This document shows, one piece after another, positions 16,832 through 26,045 of a stretch of 64,000 nt of DNA. The DNA comes from Friedmanniella luteola (GTDB lineage: Bacteria; Actinomycetota; Actinomycetes; Propionibacteriales; Propionibacteriaceae): the NCBI RefSeq assembly GCF_900105065.1, contig NZ_LT629749.1:3348001-3412000 (forward strand). Reading direction: 5' to 3'. Each line of letters begins with the position of its first letter. Position 1 is the first letter of the stretch. The notes under the pieces are model-generated. The model saw only the letters and a list, made by a program, of their open reading frames with translations. It searched no databases and was not told where the DNA came from. A program made the translations under genes and the position numbers.

Positions 16832-17722
16832 ATGTCGACCTCAGGACCCGAGCCGTCCCGGCGCTGGTCGGGCGACTGGTCGCGTCCGGTCGTGCCGCAG
16901 CGCCCGGTCGTCGACGTGCTCGTGCCGACGTTCGACCGGCCGGCCGAGCTCGCCGTGACGCTCGCCGGCCTGGCGGCGCAGGACGACCCGCCCTTCCGGG
17001 TGACGATCAGCGACCAGTCCGACGACGGCTCCGCGCACCACGCCCCGGCCGTGGAGGCCATGGTCCGCGTGCTGCGCGCGCAGGGCCGCGAGGTGCGGGT
17101 GGTCCAGCACCTCCCCCGCCGGGGGCTGGCCGAGCACCGCCAGTTCCTGCTGGACTCCTCCGCCGCCGAGCAGGTGCTGTTCCTCGACGACGACGTGTGG
17201 CTGGAGCCCGGCACGCTGGCCCGGCTGTCCGACGCGCTGGAGCGGCTCGGCTGCGGCTTCGTCGGCACCGCGCCGATGGGCCTCAGCTTCCTCGACGACC
17301 GGCGACCGCACCAGCAGACCCCGTTCGAGCCCTGGGAGGGCCCCGTGCAGCCCGAGCGGCTGCGCGACGACAGCCCCGAGATCGCCCGGGCCTCGCTGCA
17401 CGGCGCCGCCAACCTCGTGCACGTGGCCGAGCGCGTCCCGGTGCCCCGGGAGGGCTGGCTGCCCTACAAGATCGCCTGGATCGGGGCCTGCACGCTGTTC
17501 CGCCGCTCGGCCCTGGTGGAGTCGGGCGGCTTCGACTTCTGGCACCTCCTGCCCCCCGCGCACGCCGGGGAGGACGTCGCCGCGCAGTGGCGGGTGATGG
17601 AGCGCCGGGGCGCGGCCGGTCTGCTGCCCAGCGGGGCGGTGCACCTGGAAGCCCCGACGACGGTGCCCGACCGCACCGTCGAGGCGCGCTCGGTCATCTT
17701 CACCGAGGCGGGCGGGTCCTAG
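16832..17722 (+). CDS. Family 2 glycosyltransferase
   Basis: This 296-aa GT-A fold enzyme has no signal peptide or membrane helix. The donor domain begins VDVLVPTFDRP near residue 29 and the metal-binding DXD lies in VLFLDDDVW. The acceptor half has KIAWIGACTLFRRSALVESGGFDFW and a HAGEDVAAQWR motif that resembles the ED-x-x-R element of inverting enzymes. The sugar and acceptor are unknown. GGGAGGGG precedes the ATG. The stop is followed by the palindromic repeat at 17756. Confidence 0.87.
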   Translation: MSTSGPEPSRRWSGDWSRPVVPQRPVVDVLVPTFDRPAELAVTLAGLAAQDDPPFRVTISDQSDDGSAHHAPAVEAMVRVLRAQGREVRVVQHLPRRGLAEHRQFLLDSSAAEQVLFLDDDVWLEPGTLARLSDALERLGCGFVGTAPMGLSFLDDRRPHQQTPFEPWEGPVQPERLRDDSPEIARASLHGAANLVHVAERVPVPREGWLPYKIAWIGACTLFRRSALVESGGFDFWHLLPPAHAGEDVAAQWRVMERRGAAGLLPSGAVHLEAPTTVPDRTVEARSVIFTEAGGS

Positions 17723-17755
17723 TCCGGCCCACCGCTCCCTGACCGGCCACCGCTC

Positions 17756-17788
17756 CCTGAGCCTGTCGAAGGGCTTGACAGGCTCAGG
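17756..17788. terminator. Interspersed palindromic repeat acting as bidirectional terminator
   Basis: CCTGAGCCTGTC (17756-17767) and GACAGGCTCAGG (17777-17788) form a perfect 12-bp stem with a 9-nt loop. The element lies between the convergent GT2 and fadD genes. A degenerate partial copy (CCGCTCCCTGA) lies just before it, near 17732-17742. Confidence 0.7.
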
Positions 17789-17828
17789 CCACGAGGACCG
17801 GCCCGGGCCAGGGGGTCCCGGGGCGGGC

Positions 17829-19637
<1,809 letters not shown>

Positions 19638-19673
19638 GGTGTTCCACCTCGCTGAGTTGGGCGCCCCCCGCGC

Positions 19674-19718
19674 ACGCTCAGGATCGGGCCTGCCACGGTG
19701 AGGGCTTCCCCTGAGCGT
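19674..19718. promoter_or_regulatory. Inverted repeat in the fadD leader
   Basis: ACGCTCAGG (19674-19682) and CCTGAGCGT (19710-19718) are perfect 9-bp arms 27 bp apart. The upstream arm overlaps the putative -10 TACGCT. This could be a fatty-acid responsive operator or a leader hairpin. The remainder of 19638-19797 shows nothing recognisable. Confidence 0.3.
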
Positions 19719-19797
19719 ATCGGGCCCGGCGGCGCACGCCGGCCCGCGCCGCCGACCACAGCCGATTCTCAGGCTGCGGCCGACGGCCGGAGCTCGG

Positions 19798-21021
19798 TCA
19801 GGACAGCCGCTCGAGGATGATCGCCATCCCCTGCCCGCCGCCGACGCACAGGGTCTCCAGCCCCAGCTGGGCGTCCCGGCGGACCATGGCGTTGAGCAGG
19901 GTGGTCATGATCCGCGCCCCGGTCGAGCCGAAGGGGTGGCCGAGCGCGATGGCGCCGCCGTGCACGTTGAGCCGGTCGGGGTCGATGCCGAGGTCGCGCT
20001 GGGAGGCGATCACCTGGACGGCGAACGCCTCGTTGATCTCGACGAGGTCGACGTCGGACATCGCCATGCCGGCCCGGGCGAGCGCGCGGCGGCTGGCGTC
20101 CACCGGCCCGAGGCCCATGATCTCCGGGCTGAGCGCGCTGACGCCCGTCGCGACGATCCGGGCCAGCGGGGTGAGGCCCAGCTCGGCGGCGCGGGTGCTG
20201 CTCATGACCACCACCGCCGCGGCCCCGTCGTTGAGCGGGCAGCAGTTCCCCGCGGTGACCGTGCCGTCGGGACGGAAGACCGGCTTGAGGCCCGCGACGC
20301 CTTCCAGGGTGACCCCGGCCCGCGGGCCGTCGTCGGTCCGCACGACGGTGCCGTCGGCCAGCGTCACCGGGACGATCTCGGTGTCGAAGACGCCGTCGGC
20401 GATCGCCTGCTCGGCCCGGTTCTGCGAGCGGACCCCGAACTCGTCCTGCTCGCGCCGGGTGATCCCGCGCAGGCCGGCCACGTTCTCCGCCGTCTGGCCC
20501 ATCGCGATGTAGACGTCGGGGAGCTCGCCGTCCTGCCGCGGGTCGTGCCAGGGGCGGCCGTCGCGGGCGGAGTCGAGGGTCCGCTGCTCGGCCGTCGCGA
20601 AGGCCGGGTGGTGGGTCTCGGGCGCGTCGACGCCGGCCGAGCCGAAGCCGCGGTACCTGGACACGCACTCCACGCCGCCGGAGACGAAGGCGTCGCCCTC
20701 CCCCGCCTTGATCGCGTGGAAGGCCATCCGCGCGGTCTGCACGCTCGAGGCGCAGAACCGGTTGACGGTCGCGGCCGGGACGCCGTCCAGACCGAGCTGC
20801 ACGGCGACCCGGCGGGCGAGGTTGCCGCCGTGCTCGTCGCGCGGCTCCGCGCAGCCGAGGTAGAGGTCGTCGAGGGTGCCGGGGTCCAGGGCGGGCACCT
20901 GGTCGAGCACGGCCCGCACCACCCCGGCGGCGAGGTCGTCGGGCCGGACGGAGGCGAGCGAGCCCTTGACGGCCCGGCCGATGGGCGTCCGGCCGGCGGC
21001 GACGATGACGGCGTCGGGCAT
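19798..21021 (-). CDS. Acetyl-CoA C-acyltransferase (thiolase)
   Basis: This 407-aa enzyme does the last step of beta-oxidation. The active-site cysteine C90 lies in NRFCASSVQ, the GGVECVSR loop follows, H362 is in GHPFGSTG and the second cysteine C392 is in CVGGGQG. All catalytic positions are present. The ATG overlaps the stop of the acyl-CoA dehydrogenase (TGATG), so the two are translationally coupled. The frame is open upstream inside the dehydrogenase gene, but that part is not thiolase-like. Confidence 0.94.
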   Translation of the reverse strand: MPDAVIVAAGRTPIGRAVKGSLASVRPDDLAAGVVRAVLDQVPALDPGTLDDLYLGCAEPRDEHGGNLARRVAVQLGLDGVPAATVNRFCASSVQTARMAFHAIKAGEGDAFVSGGVECVSRYRGFGSAGVDAPETHHPAFATAEQRTLDSARDGRPWHDPRQDGELPDVYIAMGQTAENVAGLRGITRREQDEFGVRSQNRAEQAIADGVFDTEIVPVTLADGTVVRTDDGPRAGVTLEGVAGLKPVFRPDGTVTAGNCCPLNDGAAAVVVMSSTRAAELGLTPLARIVATGVSALSPEIMGLGPVDASRRALARAGMAMSDVDLVEINEAFAVQVIASQRDLGIDPDRLNVHGGAIALGHPFGSTGARIMTTLLNAMVRRDAQLGLETLCVGGGQGMAIILERLS

Positions 21022-22196
21022 CAGTGGGCCCGGGCCTTCACGGGCTGGCCGCCCAGCCCGAGGTCGCGACCGATCAGCTCCTTCATGATCTCGTTCGACC
21101 CGGCCCAGATCCGCGACACCCGGGCGTCGGCCCAGGCCCGGGTGACCCGGTACTCGTTCATGTAGCCGTAGCCGCCCCACAGCTGGACGCAGGCGTCGAG
21201 GATGTCGTTCTGCACCTGCGCCGTCCACCACTTCGCCTTGGCGGCGTCGACGGCGGTGAGCCGGCCGTGCACCTGCTCCATCACGCAGGCGTCGACGAAG
21301 GCCTGGGTGACGTCGGCCGTGGTGACCAGCTCGGCCAGGGTGAAACGGTTGGCCTGGAACGTGCCGATCGGCTGGCCGAACGCCTGCCGTTCCTGCACGT
21401 AGACCAGCGTCTCGTCGAGGATCTGCCGGGCGTGGGACAGGTTGTAGACCGCGGCCCCGATCCGCTCGGTGACCAGGCGCTCCATCATCGCGACGAACCC
21501 GCCGTCGACCTCTCCGAGCACCTGCTCAGGCCCCAGCCGCACGTCGGCGAAGAACAGCTCGGCGGTGTCGGACTCGGGCTGGCCCACCTTGTCCAGCTTG
21601 CGACCCCGCTCGAAGCCCGGCATGCCGGTCTCGACGGCGAACAGGGTGATGCCGCGCGCGCCCTTCTCGGGGCTGGTCCGGGCGGCGACGACCACCAGGT
21701 CGGCGGACCAGCCGTTGGTGATGAAGGTCTTCGAGCCGTTGAGCACCCAGCCGTCACCGTCGCGGACGGCCCGGGTCTTGAGCGCCGCCAGGTCGGAGCC
21801 GCCGGAGGGCTCGGTCATGGCGATGGCCGTCAGCAGCTCGCCGGTGCAGAACCTGGGCAGCCAGCGCCGCTTCTGCTCCTCGGTGCCGAGGTCGACCAGG
21901 TAGGGGGCGACGCAGTCGGCGTGGATCCCGACGCAGGAGGGGTAGGCGAAGGACAGCTTGGAGAGCTCCTCGCTGAGCACCATGGAGAACCGCGGGTCGT
22001 CCAGGCCCATCCCGCCGTACTCCTCCGGCACCGCGAGGCCGAGCAGGTGGAGCCGGCCCATCTCCAGCCAGACGTCGCGGCCGAAGCCGTGGTCGGCGAT
22101 GTGCTTCTCCTGGTCGGGCCGGAGCACCCGGTCGACGAACGTCCGGCAGGTGTCCCGGAACGCCTCGTGGTCCTCGTCGAAGATGGTGCGCCTCAT
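21021..22196 (-). CDS. Acyl-CoA dehydrogenase
   Basis: This 391-aa FAD enzyme introduces the alpha-beta double bond into acyl-CoA. AMTEPSGGSDLAALKT (FAD/substrate loop), FITNGWSAD and QLWGGYGYMNEY are present. The catalytic glutamate E369 is in AGSNEIM, the long-chain/isovaleryl-type position. The ATG at 22196 is chosen over a TTG at 22208 because GGAGG lies 5 nt upstream of it. A TAGTGT -10 at 22233-22238 gives a leader of about 30 nt. It starts the dehydrogenase-thiolase operon, with fadD further downstream. Confidence 0.94.
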   Translation of the reverse strand: MRRTIFDEDHEAFRDTCRTFVDRVLRPDQEKHIADHGFGRDVWLEMGRLHLLGLAVPEEYGGMGLDDPRFSMVLSEELSKLSFAYPSCVGIHADCVAPYLVDLGTEEQKRRWLPRFCTGELLTAIAMTEPSGGSDLAALKTRAVRDGDGWVLNGSKTFITNGWSADLVVVAARTSPEKGARGITLFAVETGMPGFERGRKLDKVGQPESDTAELFFADVRLGPEQVLGEVDGGFVAMMERLVTERIGAAVYNLSHARQILDETLVYVQERQAFGQPIGTFQANRFTLAELVTTADVTQAFVDACVMEQVHGRLTAVDAAKAKWWTAQVQNDILDACVQLWGGYGYMNEYRVTRAWADARVSRIWAGSNEIMKELIGRDLGLGGQPVKARAH

Positions 22197-22210
22197 CGCG
22201 GCCTCCAAGT

Positions 22211-22226
22211 TACCCGTCAGTAGGTA
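22211..22226. promoter_or_regulatory. Candidate operator of the acyl-CoA dehydrogenase-thiolase operon
   Basis: TACC-N8-GGTA (22211-22226) lies between the putative -10 TAGTGT (22233-22238, minus strand) and the Shine-Dalgarno, covering the expected transcription start. That position suits repression, for example by a TetR-type lipid sensor. No such regulator is encoded nearby. Confidence 0.4.
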
Positions 22227-22302
22227 GGAGCGACACTACTCGCTCCCGGGCCTCCGCGGGGGCCGGCCGACGCCCCGGGAGCGCCGTCGTCGGCCGCTGC
22301 AC

Positions 22303-22308
22303 TACGGT
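22303..22308 (+). promoter_or_regulatory. -10 element of the epimerase gene (leaderless)
   Basis: TACGGT is followed by 6 nt and the ATG at 22315, with no Shine-Dalgarno. Confidence 0.5.
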
Positions 22309-22314
22309 CGCCCG

Positions 22315-23145
22315 ATGAGCACCGGGAGACGACGGGTCCTGCTGACGGGGGCGACGGGGACGGTGGCGGGGCAGCTGCTGCCGGCGCTGCGCGAGGCCTA
22401 CGACCTGCGGCTGGTCGACGTCCGCGCCACCGACCGCGACGGCCAGGTCGTCGAGGGCGTGGAGCTCGTCGACCTGCTGGCCGTCGACGACACGGAGCTG
22501 CACGCGCTGTTCGAGGGCGTGGACACCGTCGTGCACTGCGGCTACGTCCGGCCGGCCGGTGAGCCCAGCTACGCCGAGGAGCGGCGCAACGTCGACATGA
22601 CCCAGCGGGTCTTCGAGGCGGCCCGGACGGCGGGCGTCCGCCGGGTGGTCGCGGCCAGCACCAACCAGGCGTCGAAGTGGTACGAGCAGCCGTGGGCGCA
22701 GCACCGGATCGACCGGGTCGGGCCCGAGGACTACCCGCGCCCGGACACCTACTACGGCTGGGCCAAGGCCGCGTACGAGTCCCTGGGCTTCCTCTACGCC
22801 TGCGGTGCGCTGGGGAGGGCCGTCGAGGTGGTGCTGGTGCGCATCGTCGCCCCGCGGGAGATCGACGCCGCCGACTTCGCCGACCGGCCGTTGGAGCGCT
22901 ACCTGCGCGACATCGCGGGCTACATCAGCGCCCGCGACCTGGCCCAGCTGTTCACGCGCTCGGTCGAGGCCCCCTCGGTCGAGGACCGCTTCGGCGTGCC
23001 GTTCCAGATCTTCTACGGCGTCTCGGCGAACGCGCGCACCTTCTGGAGCATCACGAACGCCCGCGAGGTCGTCGGCTACGCGCCGCAGGACGACTCCGAG
23101 GTGCGCTTCGCCGACGACATCGCGCGGATGCTGGCCCGCGGCTGA
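22315..23145 (+). CDS. NAD-dependent epimerase/dehydratase (extended SDR)
   Basis: At 276 aa, the Rossmann motif is GATGTVAGQ at residues 11-19. The catalytic serine region is VAASTNQ and the YGWAK pair (Y-x3-K) lies in TYYGWAKAAYESLG. The short size and the HCGYVRP and SANARTFW segments resemble uronate-dehydrogenase-like and related sugar epimerase proteins; the actual substrate is not determinable. It ends at a strong hairpin facing hldE. Because it precedes the hldE/GT9 region, a role in nucleotide-sugar supply is possible but unproven. Confidence 0.85.
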   Translation: MSTGRRRVLLTGATGTVAGQLLPALREAYDLRLVDVRATDRDGQVVEGVELVDLLAVDDTELHALFEGVDTVVHCGYVRPAGEPSYAEERRNVDMTQRVFEAARTAGVRRVVAASTNQASKWYEQPWAQHRIDRVGPEDYPRPDTYYGWAKAAYESLGFLYACGALGRAVEVVLVRIVAPREIDAADFADRPLERYLRDIAGYISARDLAQLFTRSVEAPSVEDRFGVPFQIFYGVSANARTFWSITNAREVVGYAPQDDSEVRFADDIARMLARG

Positions 23146-23153
23146 GGCCGGTG

Positions 23154-23204
23154 GGACTTCTGGCGGTCTGACCACCGTCCCGGTGGTCCAGCCGCCAGAA
23201 GTCC
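23154..23204. terminator. Bidirectional hairpin, GACCACC/GGTGGTC family, between the epimerase gene and hldE
   Basis: Outer arms of 13 bp (GGACTTCTGGCGG / CCGCCAGAAGTCC) and inner arms of 7 bp (GACCACC / GGTGGTC) are separated by a 3-nt internal loop. The element lies between two convergent genes. It shares its core with the hairpin at 33541. Confidence 0.75.
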
Positions 23205-23207
23205 GGC

Positions 23208-24710
23208 TCAGTCGGGCAGCGGCTGGCCGCGGCGGGCCAGGATCCGCCCGACCACGTCGGTGGTGGACTGGCTGGGCACGAAGTCGAGGATCCGCACCTC
23301 GCCGCCGTAGGACTCGACGACCGCGGCCTCGACCAGCTGCTCGGGCCGGTAGTCGCCGCCCTTGGCGTAGACGTCCGGCCGGAGCCGCTCCAGCAGGGGC
23401 ACCGGGGTGTCGGTGTCGAACACGGTGACGTGGGCGACGCAGCTGAGGGCGGCGATCACGCCGGCCCGGTCGGCCTCGCCGTTGATCGGCCGCTCGGGCC
23501 CCTTCAGCCGGCGGACCGAGCGGTCGCTGTTGACGGCGACGACCAGCACGTCCCCCAGCTGCGCCGCCTGCTGCAGGTAGGTGGTGTGGCCCCGGTGCAG
23601 CACGTCGAAGCAGCCGTTGGTCAACACGATGCGGCGGCCCGCCGCCCGGTCGGCGGCGACCCGGCGGAGCAGGGTCTCCTCGTCCAGCGCCGCGTCCCCG
23701 ACGCCGAGGTGCTCGACCAGCTCGTCGGTGGAGCAGACGGAGGTGCCGAACCGCTGGACGACGACGTCGGCGGCGGCCTGCGCCAGCCGGGCCGCGACCT
23801 CCAGCGAGGTGCCCGCGGCCCGGGCCAGCGTCAGGGCGGCGACGAAGGTGTCCCCCGCCCCGGCGGCCTGCTTCTCCGCCCGGGGCGAGCCCGGGGTGCG
23901 GAAGGGCCGGCCGTCGGCGTCGCCGGTGAGCAGCATCGAGCCGTCACGGTCGAGGGTGACCAGCACGGACGCCGCCCCGGACCGCGTGCGCAGCTCCGCG
24001 GCCGCCGCGGTGAGCGCCGCCATCCGGGTGCCGTCGTGGGGCACCGCGCGGCCGAGCAGCCGGAACGCCTCCTCCGCGTTCGGCGTGACCACGTCGGGTC
24101 GCAGCGCCGCCCAGGGCGCGGGGTCGTGGGCGTCGACCACCACCAGGGGCGGCCGGGCCTGCCGGCCGACGGCGGACTGGACGGCGCTCAGCAGCACCCC
24201 CGAGTCGTAGTCGCAGACGAGGAGGGCCTCGGCCTCCACCAGCGCCTTCGCCGTGGCGGTGGCCAGCTCCTCCTCGAGCGCCGGCGTGAGCACCAGGGGC
24301 GGCACGTCGTCGATCCGGACGAGCATCTGGTCGTCGCTCACCACCCGCGTCTTGGTGACCGTGGCCACGTCGGGTGGGTCCAGCAGCCCGCTGACCTCCA
24401 CGCCGGCCCGCTCCAGCAGCGCGCGCAGCGCCCGACCGGCCTCGTCCGCGCCCACCAGGCCGACCAGCCGCACGTCGGCCCCCAGCGCGGCGAGGTTCAT
24501 CGCGGTGTTGGCCGCCCCGCCCGGCGCCTCGTGCCGTCCGCTGACCTCGACCACCGGCGCCGGGGCCTCCCGCGACAGCCGGCGGCTGGAGCCGACCCAC
24601 CAGCGGTCGAGCATCACGTCGCCCACCACGACGACCCGCGGCGCGCGGTCGCGCAGCGTCAGCGGCAGGTCCGGGGTGACGGCGTCCGCCGCAGCCGAGG
24701 GGGTGGTCAC
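23208..24710 (-). CDS. hldE: Bifunctional heptose-7-phosphate kinase / heptose-1-phosphate adenylyltransferase (HldE/RfaE)
   Basis: This 500-aa fusion makes ADP-activated D-glycero-beta-D-manno-heptose. The PfkB-type kinase spans about 25-335, with GDVMLDRW at 30-37, GGAANTA at 64-70 and the catalytic GAGD at 284-287. The nucleotidyltransferase spans about 358-500, with TNGCFDVLHRGH (HxGH at 372-375) and the closing SQSTTDVV. Both halves look complete. The GTG start overlaps the stop of a 19-codon upstream ORF (GTGA). It is divergent from two GT9 genes. Heptose kinases are classically linked to LPS, so a copy here implies another heptosylated product. No gmhA or gmhB is in the window. Confidence 0.92.
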   Translation of the reverse strand: MTTPSAAADAVTPDLPLTLRDRAPRVVVVGDVMLDRWWVGSSRRLSREAPAPVVEVSGRHEAPGGAANTAMNLAALGADVRLVGLVGADEAGRALRALLERAGVEVSGLLDPPDVATVTKTRVVSDDQMLVRIDDVPPLVLTPALEEELATATAKALVEAEALLVCDYDSGVLLSAVQSAVGRQARPPLVVVDAHDPAPWAALRPDVVTPNAEEAFRLLGRAVPHDGTRMAALTAAAAELRTRSGAASVLVTLDRDGSMLLTGDADGRPFRTPGSPRAEKQAAGAGDTFVAALTLARAAGTSLEVAARLAQAAADVVVQRFGTSVCSTDELVEHLGVGDAALDEETLLRRVAADRAAGRRIVLTNGCFDVLHRGHTTYLQQAAQLGDVLVVAVNSDRSVRRLKGPERPINGEADRAGVIAALSCVAHVTVFDTDTPVPLLERLRPDVYAKGGDYRPEQLVEAAVVESYGGEVRILDFVPSQSTTDVVGRILARRGQPLPD

Positions 24711-24766
24711 GCCGCCGCCGATCCGCGACCGGCGACGGCGGGGCCGGTCCTGGTCTCGCTCCCCAT
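24707..24766 (-). CDS. 19-codon upstream ORF coupled to hldE
   Basis: An ATG at 24766 follows a strong Shine-Dalgarno (AGGAGGAGGGG) and encodes 19 residues. Its TGA overlaps the hldE GTG in GTGA, the classic layout for translational coupling. The hldE start itself has no good Shine-Dalgarno, so ribosomes probably reach it through this ORF. The peptide is alanine/arginine/glycine-rich with no obvious attenuator codons. Confidence 0.5.
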   Translation of the reverse strand: MGSETRTGPAVAGRGSAAA

Positions 24767-24779
24767 GTCCCCTCCTCCT

Positions 24780-24824
24780 ACCCACTTCTCCGCGCCTCGA
24801 CGGGCCCGAGGAGGAGAAGTGGGT
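24780..24824 (-). promoter_or_regulatory. Leader hairpin in front of the hldE upstream ORF
   Basis: ACCCACTTCTCC (24780-24791 on the plus strand) and GGAGAAGTGGGT (24813-24824) form a perfect 12-bp stem, extended inward by CCTCG/CGAGG. On the hldE mRNA it ends directly before the Shine-Dalgarno. With a -10 at 24839-24844 the transcript would begin about 8 nt before the stem. The position suits control of ribosome access. Confidence 0.5.
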
Positions 24825-24838
24825 GGCCCTGTGCAGCG

Positions 24839-24844
24839 ACCGTA
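24839..24844 (-). promoter_or_regulatory. Putative -10 element of hldE
   Basis: TACGGT on the minus strand, the same hexamer as at 22303, is followed by a leader of about 65 nt to the upstream ORF. Confidence 0.35.
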
Positions 24845-24893
24845 GCGGAGGTGCACCAGAATCCCCCTGCGTCGGCGACGAGCGGAGGTGCGG

Positions 24894-26045
24894 GTGGACG
24901 GGACCGAGAGCTGGGTGGGGGTCGGCCGACCCCGCTTCCCCGGCGTGCGCCGCATCGCCGTCCTCCGCGGCAGCGGCATCGGTGACCTCGTCCAGTCGCT
25001 GCCCGCCGCCGAGGCGCTGGCCGCGGCCTACCCCCGCGCCGAGCTGACGCTGATCGGCACGCCCGCCCACCTGGCCCTGCTCGGGGGCCGGCCCTCCCCG
25101 TTCCACGCCCTCGTCGAGCTACCGGTGCACCCCGGCCTGCGAGCGGGACCCGAGGACCCGGCGGCGACGACGGCCTTCCGCCGGTGGTTCCGCGAGCAGC
25201 ACGTCGACCTCGCCGTCCAGCTGCACGGCGGGGGCCGCAACTCCAACCCGTTCCTGCTCGGCCTCGGCGCCCGGCACACCGTGGGCAGCGCGACGGAGGA
25301 CGCGCCGGCCCTGGAGCGGACCCGGCCCTTCCTGCACCTGCAGCACGAGGTGCTGCGCGGCCTGGAGGTGGTGGCGCTGGCCGGCGCTGTGCCGACCAGC
25401 CTGGAGCCACGGCTCCGGCTGCGCGCGGTCGAGCGGGCCCAGCGGGACGCGACGCGGACGGGTCCGCCCACCGTCGTCGTGCACCCCGGCGCCAGCGACC
25501 CCCGCCGGCACTGGCCCGTCGAGCGCTTCGCCACCGTCGTCGCAGCCCTGGTCGCCGACGGCGTCCGGGTGGAGCTCGTCGGGGACACCGCGGAGGTCGC
25601 CCTGGCCGAGCAGCTCCGAGCGAGCGTCGCCGACCCGGCCGGCCTGCTCACCTCCCGCGCCGGTGAGCAGACGCTGGGCGAGCTGGTGGGCACCCTCGCC
25701 GCGGCGGACGTCGTGCTGGGCAACGACTCCGGCCCCCGGCACGTCGCCGCGGCCGTCGGGACCCGGACCGCCGGCGTCTACTGGGTGGGCAACGTCGTCA
25801 CCGCGGCACCGCTGAGCCGCAGCCGGCACCGGATCCAGGTCGGGTTCACCACCCGGTGCCCCGTCTGCGGACGCGACCTGAGCGAGCCGGGCTGGACGGC
25901 CGAGCGCTGCGAGCACGACCCGTCGATCGTCGCGGACGTGGACCCCGGCCGCGTGCTGACCGACGTGCGGGCGCTGCTGGCCGATGCGGTGCAGGAACGG
26001 CGCGCGGCCGCGAGGACGGGAGGCGCACGTGGACAGGCTGGCTGA
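24894..26045 (+). CDS. Family 9 glycosyltransferase (heptosyltransferase-like), first copy
   Basis: This 383-aa GT-B protein resembles bacterial heptosyltransferases. The N-terminal IAVLRGSGIGDLVQSLPA is the acceptor-side signature and VQLHGGGRNSNP marks the middle. The donor side has VVVHPGASDPRRHWP and LGNDSGPRHVAAAVGT. Near the C-terminus is a cysteine cluster (CPVCG ... RCEHD) that may bind zinc. The GTG at 24894 is chosen because GGAGG lies 5 nt upstream; another GTG at 24888 abuts the Shine-Dalgarno. It overlaps the second GT9 gene by 17 bp. Transfer of a heptose or similar sugar is inferred from the adjacent hldE. Confidence 0.87.
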   Translation: MDGTESWVGVGRPRFPGVRRIAVLRGSGIGDLVQSLPAAEALAAAYPRAELTLIGTPAHLALLGGRPSPFHALVELPVHPGLRAGPEDPAATTAFRRWFREQHVDLAVQLHGGGRNSNPFLLGLGARHTVGSATEDAPALERTRPFLHLQHEVLRGLEVVALAGAVPTSLEPRLRLRAVERAQRDATRTGPPTVVVHPGASDPRRHWPVERFATVVAALVADGVRVELVGDTAEVALAEQLRASVADPAGLLTSRAGEQTLGELVGTLAAADVVLGNDSGPRHVAAAVGTRTAGVYWVGNVVTAAPLSRSRHRIQVGFTTRCPVCGRDLSEPGWTAERCEHDPSIVADVDPGRVLTDVRALLADAVQERRAAARTGGARGQAG

